Assembly (NCBI RefSeq): GCF_003096275.1
Contig: NZ_QENQ01000001.1
Coordinates: 2,578,920 to 2,642,919 of the forward strand
Reading direction: 5' to 3'
Origin: Sphingomonas pokkalii
Lineage (GTDB): Bacteria; Pseudomonadota; Alphaproteobacteria; Sphingomonadales; Sphingomonadaceae
DNA length: 64,000 nt
Numbering within the stretch: the first letter of the stretch is position 1; each line of letters opens with the position of its first letter. The notes beneath the pieces were generated by a model. It had not been told where the DNA came from and did not search any database. It saw only the letters and a program-made list of their open reading frames with translations. The position numbers were made by a program, and so were the translations under genes. Shown piece by piece: positions 37,864 to 44,681 of the stretch.

Positions 37864-38397
37864 ATGCGGCACAGCGAAGCAGAGCTACGAGCGTTGATGA
37901 CGGCGGGACTGGACGGTGATGCCGCTACGCATGCGGCGTTGCTGCGCGCGCTCGTACCGCTGTTGCGCGGCTTCTTTCGTCGACGGATGCGGGGGGATGA
38001 GGATATCGAGGATCTGGTGCAGGAAACGCTGATTGCCATTCACACCAAGCGCGGCACCTATGATCGCGATCGTCCGTTCACCGCCTGGCTTTATGCAATT
38101 GCACGCTATCGTCTGATCGACCACTTTCGCAGGCGCCGGGTTTCGGTGCCGATCGAGGAGGTTGAGGCGATCCTGTTGACCGAGGGATTTGAGGAAGCGG
38201 TGACCGCGCGTGTCGATGTCGAACGTCTGCTTTCGGGCTTGTCCGGCAAACAGGCCCGCGCCATCCGCGACACGCATCTCGAGGGCCTGAGCGTCGCCGA
38301 AGCGGCCGAGGGCGCCCGGATCGGCCAGTCCGACGTCAAGATTTCCGTGCATCGCGGGCTCAAGGCGCTCGCGGCCCGATTGCGGGGGCACGAATGA
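37864..38397 (+). CDS. sigF: ECF sigma factor, SigF type
   Basis: A 177-residue group 4 sigma factor. Region 2 (about residues 20-85: IEDLVQETLIAIHTKRGTYD and FTAWLYAIARYRLIDHFRR) and region 4 (about 120-175: LEGLSVAEAAEGARIGQSDVKISVHRGLKALAARL) are complete. It starts at ATG 37864 after AGGAG. The ATGA overlap with nrsF and the similarity to Caulobacter SigF-NrsF pairs place it in the family that responds to metal or redox stress. Its predicted promoter motif lies before this gene and before both precursors. Confidence 0.9.
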   Translation: MRHSEAELRALMTAGLDGDAATHAALLRALVPLLRGFFRRRMRGDEDIEDLVQETLIAIHTKRGTYDRDRPFTAWLYAIARYRLIDHFRRRRVSVPIEEVEAILLTEGFEEAVTARVDVERLLSGLSGKQARAIRDTHLEGLSVAEAAEGARIGQSDVKISVHRGLKALAARLRGHE

Positions 38398-39059
38398 TGG
38401 CGCGCGAGTCCGACATCGACAGCACCGAGCGGCTGATCGCAGCGCTCTCCGCTGACGTACCACCCATCCCGCCGCGCTTCATCGGCCGCCGCATCGCGCT
38501 CGGCATCGCCGGCGGCGGGGTCGTGAGCATCGGGCTGGTCTTCGCGCTGTTCGGGATGCGGCCGGACTTTCCCCAGGCGATGTTCGGCTTTTCTTTCTGG
38601 ATGAAATGGGCCTACACGCTGTCGCTCGGGCTGGTCGCGGTTGCGGCCACGATGCGACTGGCCCGTCCGGCTGGCGGATCGCTGCGCATGCTGTGGCCGC
38701 TGGCGTTGCCGATCCTGCTGCTCGCCGCACTCGCCATCGAGGAAATGATGCGCACGCCGATGCGCGACTGGCTGTCGATGTGGCTGGGCGGCAGCTGGAA
38801 CAGCTGCCCGTGGCGTGTGCTGCTGCTCGCCGTGCCGATCTTCATCGGCCTGCTCTGGTCGTTCCGCAAGCTGGCGCCGACCAACCTGCGCGCGGCGGGC
38901 GCTGCGGCCGGGTTGGCAGCCGGTGCCTGGGCCGCGACGATCTACTGCCTCCATTGCGACGAATATGCCGCCATGTTCGTGCTGACCTGGTACAGTCTGG
39001 GCATTTTGCTGGCGACCGGACTGGGGGCCCTACTCGGCCCGCGCGTCCTGCGGTGGTGA
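38394..39059 (+). CDS. nrsF: NrsF-type membrane anti-sigma factor (DUF1109)
   Basis: A 221-residue protein with about six membrane helices and a short cytoplasmic N-terminus that would bind the sigma factor. The membrane part carries conserved cysteines (WNSCPW and YCLHCDE), thought to sense oxidants or thiophilic metals so that SigF is released. It overlaps the sigma gene by ATGA. The pair is a complete switch for this locus. Confidence 0.88.
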   Translation: MMARESDIDSTERLIAALSADVPPIPPRFIGRRIALGIAGGGVVSIGLVFALFGMRPDFPQAMFGFSFWMKWAYTLSLGLVAVAATMRLARPAGGSLRMLWPLALPILLLAALAIEEMMRTPMRDWLSMWLGGSWNSCPWRVLLLAVPIFIGLLWSFRKLAPTNLRAAGAAAGLAAGAWAATIYCLHCDEYAAMFVLTWYSLGILLATGLGALLGPRVLRW

Positions 39060-39063
39060 GCGT

Positions 39064-39089
39064 GTAACCAGCCTCGGCGCCAGCCCGTA
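39064..39089 (+). promoter_or_regulatory. ECF sigma (SigF-type) promoter of bufA2-bufB-bufC
   Basis: GTAACC at 39064-39069, 16-base spacer, CGTA at 39086-39089; begins 5 bases after the nrsF stop and 45 bases before the bufA2 start. Confidence 0.8.
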
Positions 39090-39133
39090 GATGGAAGGCC
39101 GAACCGGCACAATCCATCGAAGGGAACCACTCC

Positions 39134-39394
39134 ATGATCACGCTCCAGACCGGCGCCGGCATCGCCGCCACCGCCGCCCTCGTTGCACTTTCCGGCGTCA
39201 GCGTCGCCGCCCCGGGCGCTTCGACGGACAAGGTCGTCCACTGCTACGGCATCAACAGCTGCAAGGGCACGTCGGACTGCAAGTCGGGCAACCATGACTG
39301 CAAGGGCCAGAACGAATGCAAGGGCCAAGGCTTCAAGGCGGTTTCCGCCAAGGCCTGCAAGGCGCAGGGCGGCAGCCTGACCGAAAAGAAGTGA
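39134..39394 (+). CDS. bufA2: Bufferin precursor, BufA2 type
   Basis: An 86-residue precursor with a signal peptide (about 1-26) and a mature peptide with six cysteines (C37, C43, C49, C56, C62, C75) in a repeating C-K-G/S pattern (INSCKGTSDCKSG, DCKGQNECKGQGF). This matches the BufA2 class of MNIO-modified copper-binding peptides. Its Cys layout differs clearly from the BufA1-type peptide at 37382. It heads the unit bufA2-bufB-bufC and is followed by a strong hairpin. Confidence 0.88.
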   Translation: MITLQTGAGIAATAALVALSGVSVAAPGASTDKVVHCYGINSCKGTSDCKSGNHDCKGQNECKGQGFKAVSAKACKAQGGSLTEKK

Positions 39395-39400
39395 AGCGCC

Positions 39401-39434
39401 CGGCGGCCCGCCCCCCGCCGGGCCGCCGCGTTTT
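39401..39434 (+). terminator. Hairpin with T-run between bufA2 and bufB
   Basis: A 10-bp perfect stem (CGGCGGCCCG / CGGGCCGCCG) with an 8-base loop, then CGTTTT. It starts 6 bases after the bufA2 stop. Because bufB follows at once with a strong ribosome-binding site, it probably works as a partial terminator that keeps precursor mRNA in excess over enzyme mRNA. Confidence 0.7.
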
Positions 39435-39448
39435 GAAGGAGGAAGAGC

Positions 39449-40276
39449 ATGCCCCACCCGCATCGCTTCGGCCTGGGGCTGCGCAAGCCGCTTTATGCCG
39501 ATTTCCTGGAGGCCGCGACGCCGGTACCGGTCGACTTCGTCGAAGTCATCTCCGAAAATTTCATGGTCGCCGGTGGCCGCCCGCGGGACATCTTGCGGCG
39601 GGTGCGCGAGCGTCATCCGGTGGCGCTGCACGGCGTGTCGATGTCGATCGGCTCGGCGGACGGCGTGGATCGCGACTATCTGCAGCGCCTGCGTACGCTG
39701 GTCGATGCGGTCGAGCCGCTGTTCGTCTCGGACCATCTCTGCTGGACGCGGTTCGGCGACTTCCAGTCGCACGACCTGCTCCCATTGCCCTATACCGAGG
39801 AAGCACTGCGGACGGTGTGCGACAATGTCGATGCCGCGCAGGAAGCGCTCGGCCGCACGATGCTGATCGAAAACCCGTCGAGCTACATCGCCTTCGACGG
39901 CGCGGACATGACCGAATGGGCGTTTCTCGACGCGCTGTGCGCCCGCACCGGCTGCGAACTGCTGCTCGACGTCAACAACATCTTCGTCAGTGCGACCAAT
40001 CACGGGTTCGATGCGCATGCCTATCTGACCGGCATTCCCGCCGCGCGCGTGCGGCAGATCCACCTTGCCGGGCACAGCCGGGGCGAGACGCTGCTGATCG
40101 ACACGCATGATCGGTCGGTGCCCGATCCCGTCTGGGCGCTCTATGCCGGAGCCTTGGAGCGTGTCGGGCCGGTCGCGACGATGATCGAGCGCGACGACGC
40201 CATTCCACCCCTCGCCGAGCTGCTCGCTGAACTCGATCACGCACGTGCCATTGCCGCGCTCGGGGTGGCGGCATGA
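39449..40276 (+). CDS. bufB: MNIO family (DUF692) bufferin-modifying enzyme
   Basis: A 275-residue TIM-barrel multinuclear non-heme iron oxygenase. His, Asp, Asn and Glu ligands of the iron cluster are visible in HGVSMSIG, SDHLCW, IENPSSY, LDVNNIFVSATNHG and IHLAGH. In bufferin systems it oxidatively modifies precursor cysteines. AAGGAGG precedes the ATG. It overlaps bufC (ATGA), the usual two-component MNIO-partner arrangement. It is the only MNIO in the window and probably acts on both precursors. Confidence 0.92.
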   Translation: MPHPHRFGLGLRKPLYADFLEAATPVPVDFVEVISENFMVAGGRPRDILRRVRERHPVALHGVSMSIGSADGVDRDYLQRLRTLVDAVEPLFVSDHLCWTRFGDFQSHDLLPLPYTEEALRTVCDNVDAAQEALGRTMLIENPSSYIAFDGADMTEWAFLDALCARTGCELLLDVNNIFVSATNHGFDAHAYLTGIPAARVRQIHLAGHSRGETLLIDTHDRSVPDPVWALYAGALERVGPVATMIERDDAIPPLAELLAELDHARAIAALGVAA

Positions 40277-41013
40277 TGCTGGCAGCCTTCCAGGCGGATT
40301 TCGGCCGCTGGCTGCAGGCCGAATGCACGGATGCAGCGACGCGGCTGGGTGGTGGTGCGGGTCTGGACGTCTATCTCAACAATTATCGCAGCCAGCTGGT
40401 CGCCGCGCTGGAGAGCGGCTTTCCGCAGCTGCAGCGCTGGCTGGGCGAAGCGGCGTTCCTCGCCGCCGCCGCACGGCATATCGAAGCCTCGCCGCCCTCC
40501 GCTTGGACGCTCGACGTCTACGGCGAGGACTTCCCGGCGACCATCGCGGCGCTCTACCCCGAAGATCCTGAATGCGCCGAGCTGGCGCGCATCGAATGGG
40601 CGCTGGCGGCAGCGTTCACCACGCCCGACCTTGCCCCCCTCTCCGCGGAATCGCTCGGCGCCGTCGCGTGGGAGACCGCGCGCTTCGCCTTCCTGCCCAC
40701 CCTCGCCATACTGCCGGTGACCACCAATGCCGCCGCCTTGTGGCAGTCGCTTGTCGACGGCTCCGTTCCGCCTGCCGCCCAGCGCCTGCCCGCCCCCGGT
40801 GCCGTGCTGCTCTGGCGCGACGGCTTCAACCCCAGCTTCCGCACGATCGAGCAAGGCGAAGCGGAGGCGATCCTGCAACTGGAAGCGGGCATGCCCTTCG
40901 GTGCGCTCTGCGCCGCCCTCGCCGACGAGCATGGCGAAGCGGCCAGCGCCGCCATCGTCGGCGGCTGGCTGGGGGCGTGGTTTCGCGACGGAATCATCGT
41001 GGCGGTCCAGTGA
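40273..41013 (+). CDS. bufC: DUF2063 partner protein of the MNIO (BufC/HvfC type)
   Basis: A 246-residue protein with the DUF2063 N-terminal domain (QADFGRWLQAE and VYLNNYRSQLVAALESGFP) and a variable C-terminal part. BufC-type partners bring the precursor leader to the MNIO. It overlaps bufB by ATGA and ends the unit. No terminator is visible; a hydrolase remnant follows directly. Confidence 0.9.
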   Translation: MMLAAFQADFGRWLQAECTDAATRLGGGAGLDVYLNNYRSQLVAALESGFPQLQRWLGEAAFLAAAARHIEASPPSAWTLDVYGEDFPATIAALYPEDPECAELARIEWALAAAFTTPDLAPLSAESLGAVAWETARFAFLPTLAILPVTTNAAALWQSLVDGSVPPAAQRLPAPGAVLLWRDGFNPSFRTIEQGEAEAILQLEAGMPFGALCAALADEHGEAASAAIVGGWLGAWFRDGIIVAVQ

Positions 41014-41014
41014 C

Positions 41015-41098
41015 CGCAATTTCGATCGGCGGCCGCAGACGCTGGTCGCCTGGGGCGCCAACGATCCGTCCTTCGTCGCCGCCTTTGCCGAGGCCTGA
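41015..41098 (+). pseudogene. Possible alpha/beta hydrolase C-terminal remnant
   Basis: Directly after bufC, the frame reads QTLVAWGANDPSF before a stop. This resembles the P-T-L-V-x-W-G-x-N-D acid motif of alpha/beta hydrolases, without the rest of the enzyme. It is too short to be certain. Confidence 0.4.
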
Positions 41099-41604
41099 GG
41101 GCACGCCTGCCGAGCGCGGAGATACGCCGGCATTTCTCGCTGGGAACGCTCGCCGACGCAATTCGCGGCTTCTTGCCAACTAAGGCCCTTCTTGGAGGCG
41201 AGTTGGAAACCCGCCTCCACAAACGTCGCGGACGGCAGGTTTCGGTGCGATCCGCCGTTCGATACACCTCTGGCGAACGCCTTAATCTGGTCGACCGTTA
41301 CCGAAACCGCGACCGACGTTTCGTGGGACATTTCTGCCGCTCGCCAGCGATGTTTCGAGCGGCGGCTTCTGCGAGAAGCCGACATCCGGCGTTCGCCCGA
41401 GATGCCAGCAGAACAGCTTAGGCTGTGCTAGGTGCGGAATGGCAGGTTTCGAAGAAATACCCGAACATAACTGCCATTCGCGCGCCCTAAATGCGAGGTG
41501 AGCCTCTGGCGCCAAGCCGAGGAAGCTACCACGCCATGCTGGACGACACCCAAATGGCCGCATAATTTGAACCAAATGGCATCCGGCAAACCCGGGGCGG
41601 TTCA
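41099..41604. other. Intergenic stretch with an inverted repeat, no gene seen
   Basis: A stretch of about 500 bases without a convincing gene. It contains a 9-bp inverted repeat GAATGGCAG (41436-41444) and CTGCCATTC (41470-41478) with a 25-base loop. A reading frame on the minus strand starting MSHETSVAVSVTVDQIKAF (from 41335) runs on into bufC in antisense and has no family support. Confidence 0.5.
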
Positions 41605-42564
41605 CTATGCTTCCGCGACGCAGCGGTTGCGCTGGGTACCGAGAGCGGTGATCGTGCCCACCATCCTGTCTCCCGGCTGCAGATAGACACCGAAGGCCGA
41701 GCCGTTGCCATAGGGGGAGCCGGTGCAGATCAGGTCCCCCGGCTGCAATTCCACCCGATCGGAAAGATAGGCGATCTGGCGCTCGATCGAGATCAGCATG
41801 TCTGCCGTGGTTTCGTCCTGATACAGCTTGCCGTTCACCGCCAGCTGCAGTTGCAGGGCATAGGGATCGGGGATGCACTGCCGCGGCACGATCAGCGGGC
41901 CGAACGGCAGGAAGGTCGGAAAGCATTTGCCCGACAGCCAATCGGCACCGATGGCGGAGCCGTCGCGGCGGAAGATATGTTCGCGCGCGGTAACGTCGTT
42001 CACCACCGCGAAACCGGCGACATGCTCCATCGCCCGTTCAGGCGGAACATGGCGAGCGCGCCGGCCGATCACCACCCCCAGCTCGAGCTCCCAATCGGGC
42101 TTCTCGACGTTCCGCGGCAGGATCACGTCGTCCATCGGCCCGACCACGCAGGACGGCAGCTTGAGGAACGAAAAGGGCAGGCCGTTGGCCCGCTCGTCCA
42201 TCAGCGCCTCGATCCGGGCCTGGCGCTCGGCGGGACTCTGCGCCTCCTGCTCCGCCGTCCGCATCGACGGGTCGCCCAGGATCAGGCCGACGACGTGCTT
42301 CTTGTAATTGGCGCCGGTGCAGAAGATCTGGCGCGGGCGATAGGGCGCCTGCACCGCCAGGTCGTCGAGCGCAGGCGCCCCCACGAACAGATCGGCATCG
42401 GCCGCCGCCTGCGTGATTACGGGCAGAACGGCGTCCCACGCGTCGAGCAGCGCCGGCAGAGCGCGCCGCTCGCCGATCCGCGCCAGCGGCACGGCGCGCC
42501 CGTCGACCACCAGTGCTGTTTCCGGCGCCGAGTCGAAGCAGATGGTAGCAAGGCCGAAGTTCAT
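41605..42564 (-). CDS. Fumarylacetoacetate hydrolase family protein
   Basis: A 319-residue FAH-domain protein. Conserved segments ICTGANYKKH, DWELELGVVIG (metal Glu), NDVTAREHIF, SGKCFPTFLPFGP and ICTGSPYGNGS are in family order. FAH-domain enzymes cleave or isomerise ring-opened aromatic products. The start at ATG 42564 lies 12 bases after the monooxygenase stop, so it is the third gene of VOC dioxygenase-monooxygenase-FAH. It probably cleaves the ring-fission product of the VOC dioxygenase. Confidence 0.85.
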   Translation of the reverse strand: MNFGLATICFDSAPETALVVDGRAVPLARIGERRALPALLDAWDAVLPVITQAAADADLFVGAPALDDLAVQAPYRPRQIFCTGANYKKHVVGLILGDPSMRTAEQEAQSPAERQARIEALMDERANGLPFSFLKLPSCVVGPMDDVILPRNVEKPDWELELGVVIGRRARHVPPERAMEHVAGFAVVNDVTAREHIFRRDGSAIGADWLSGKCFPTFLPFGPLIVPRQCIPDPYALQLQLAVNGKLYQDETTADMLISIERQIAYLSDRVELQPGDLICTGSPYGNGSAFGVYLQPGDRMVGTITALGTQRNRCVAEA

Positions 42565-42575
42565 GAACGATCCGA

Positions 42576-43718
42576 TCAATAGGGTTGCTGAAGGTCGCGC
42601 ATCGTGTCGCCGATCAGGGCGGTGGCGGCCGCCTGGTCACCGGCCGCCATCTCGATCTCGCCGACCCGGATCGACGTTTCCACCACCCGGCGTGCGCGAT
42701 CAAAGCGACGTTGCATGAACCGGGCCAGCGCAGCTTCCACCGGCCCGTCTCCTCCGATTTCCTCGGCGAGCACGAGCCCGTCCTCCACGGCAATCCCGGC
42801 GCCCGATGCCATGTGCGGCGTGGTGGCGTGCGCTGCGTCGCCGATCAGCACGATGCGGCCCTTGTACCAGGGATCGGGCAGCAGGAGGCATTCGAGCGGG
42901 CGGTAGTTCACCTGTGACTGCGGGCCCAGCCCCTCGCGGATGGTCCGGATATCGCCGCCAAAGGGGGCCAGCAGCTCGGCGACACGGTCGAGCTGGCCCT
43001 CGGGCGCATAGCGCGGATTGTGCGGAACATGCTCGAGAAGAAACAGGTACAGCGCGTCGGCGGAGACCGGATTCAGACCGAGCTTGACCGGCGCGCCAAG
43101 ATACATCTCGGTGCGGTCGATATGCGCGGGACGCGGGGCGACGATCCGCCAGCAACCCTGGCCGGTGAATCGCGGCGGCGGTGCCTCGGGAAAGAGCAGC
43201 GCCCGCGTGCGGGAGGCGATGCCGTCCGCAGCGATGACCAGATCGTAGCGGCCCCGCTCGGCGTCGGAAAAGGTGACGTCCACTCCTGCCCCGTCGTCCG
43301 CCATCGCCGTCGTCTGGACGCCGAGCCGCACCGCCACGCCGCTCTCGCGCACCCGGCGCGAAAGGATGTCATGCAGCACGGGGCGCATGATGCCGCCGCC
43401 CGATTGCACGGTGGTGGGATGCTCCGGCACCGGCGATTCCGCGATCAGATGGCCCTCGACCGAGCGGAGCCGGATGCCGGCGCCGACAAAACCGCGTGCC
43501 CGCACCTCGGCAAGAACGCCGAGATCGTCGAACGCGCGCAGCGACATGCCGGTCACGCTGATCCCGGCGCCGTACACGCGCCAGTTCGGATCCGCGTCGA
43601 TCAGCGTCACGTCGATGCCGCGCCGCGCAAGCGCGATGGCGGCGGACATGCCGCCGATCCCGCCGCCGACGATCAGAACGGATTTCACGCCGGTCGCCCG
43701 CCCCCCTTGCGCCGCCAT
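42576..43718 (-). CDS. FAD-dependent aromatic monooxygenase
   Basis: A 380-residue class A flavin monooxygenase. The GGGIGGMS dinucleotide motif is near residues 18-25, DG (second FAD/NADPH motif) in VIAADGIASRTR near 168-179, and GDAAHATTPHMASGAGIAVEDG near 293. Such enzymes hydroxylate aromatic rings, commonly salicylate- or phenol-type acids. It overlaps the dioxygenase stop by one base (TGATG). With its neighbours it would hydroxylate a ring before extradiol cleavage. Confidence 0.87.
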   Translation of the reverse strand: MAAQGGRATGVKSVLIVGGGIGGMSAAIALARRGIDVTLIDADPNWRVYGAGISVTGMSLRAFDDLGVLAEVRARGFVGAGIRLRSVEGHLIAESPVPEHPTTVQSGGGIMRPVLHDILSRRVRESGVAVRLGVQTTAMADDGAGVDVTFSDAERGRYDLVIAADGIASRTRALLFPEAPPPRFTGQGCWRIVAPRPAHIDRTEMYLGAPVKLGLNPVSADALYLFLLEHVPHNPRYAPEGQLDRVAELLAPFGGDIRTIREGLGPQSQVNYRPLECLLLPDPWYKGRIVLIGDAAHATTPHMASGAGIAVEDGLVLAEEIGGDGPVEAALARFMQRRFDRARRVVETSIRVGEIEMAAGDQAAATALIGDTMRDLQQPY

Positions 43719-44623
43719 CACGCCGGAACCTGCCAGAGGCCCTTGTCGGGCTGCATCTCGGCATGCGGCACATTGCCCGGAATGATACGGCCGGTGCCCC
43801 ATTGATCGGTGATATCCGGGGTAGCCGCATAGGTGCGGGGCACCCAGGTCGCCTCGTCCACCTCCTCCAGGTCGCTGGTATATTCGACGGCGTTGCCATT
43901 GGGCGTCAGGAAATAGCTGAAGGTGTTGTTGCCGGCGGTATGCCGACCCGGCCCCCAGGTCAGCGTGATGCCGGTTTCGTGCATCCGCGCCAGGCCGCGC
44001 ATCATCGCGTCGATCGAACTGACATCGAAGGCGATATGGTTGAGCGTCGGCGGCCCCGGCAGGATGGCCAGCCGGTGGTGCGCCGCGTTGCAGCGCAGGA
44101 ACACCATGAATTCGCCGATCCAGTCCGAAAGCCGGAAGCCGAGCACATTTTCGTAAAAGGCCTGCAGCGCCCTGATGTCGGGCGAATGGAGCACGACGTG
44201 GCTGATGCCCAGCGGGAGCGCTTCGTGCTTGTCGAGCGTGCGATACGGCCGGCGCGATCCCTCGCAGATCACTTCGATGGCGCGGCCTTCGGGATCGAAG
44301 AAGCGACAGGCATAGCCGCCCGCTGGCCCTTCCGCGGCGCCGGGCGCGGCGATCGTCTTCGCCCCGGCCGCCTTTGCCCGATCGAAGATCGCATCGACAT
44401 CGGCACGGCTTTCGGCCGAAAAGCCGATCAGGTCGGTCTTGCGTTCCTCGTCCTGCCGCAGCCGGATTACGAAGGCATGGGGCGAGCCTTCGGCGGCGAA
44501 ATAGATCTTGCCGTCCTGCTCGCCCACTTCGACCAGCCCCCAGGTGCCGCCGAAGAATGCGCGCTCGGCGGCGAGATCGGGCACCGCCAGCCCAACATAT
44601 TGAAGATCGGTTACGCGTGCCAT
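43718..44623 (-). CDS. Extradiol ring-cleavage dioxygenase (VOC family)
   Basis: A 301-residue two-domain type I extradiol dioxygenase. The active C-terminal half has HVVLHSPDI (first His), LNHIAFDV (second His) and GNAVEYTSD (Glu), the iron 2-His-1-Glu set of catechol 2,3-dioxygenase-like enzymes. The N-terminal VOC copy is the structural half. Start ATG at 44623 gives a normal length. It is 58 bases downstream of the TonB receptor gene. Confidence 0.88.
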   Translation of the reverse strand: MARVTDLQYVGLAVPDLAAERAFFGGTWGLVEVGEQDGKIYFAAEGSPHAFVIRLRQDEERKTDLIGFSAESRADVDAIFDRAKAAGAKTIAAPGAAEGPAGGYACRFFDPEGRAIEVICEGSRRPYRTLDKHEALPLGISHVVLHSPDIRALQAFYENVLGFRLSDWIGEFMVFLRCNAAHHRLAILPGPPTLNHIAFDVSSIDAMMRGLARMHETGITLTWGPGRHTAGNNTFSYFLTPNGNAVEYTSDLEEVDEATWVPRTYAATPDITDQWGTGRIIPGNVPHAEMQPDKGLWQVPA

Positions 44624-44681
44624 GCTTTGGGTCTCCAGCCTTGCCGCCACCGCGGCGCGATGCGTGCCAAACAAAAGGGGA

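Noticed and set aside
39401..39434. Full transcription terminator ending the bufA2 transcript
   Set aside because: bufB follows within 15 bases with a strong ribosome-binding site and no separate promoter motif, so partial read-through is more likely than complete termination.
40237..41385. Minus-strand open frame opposite bufC, starting MSASRRSRRSKHRW
   Set aside because: Most of it is antisense to the well-supported bufC gene, and the remaining part has no family features.
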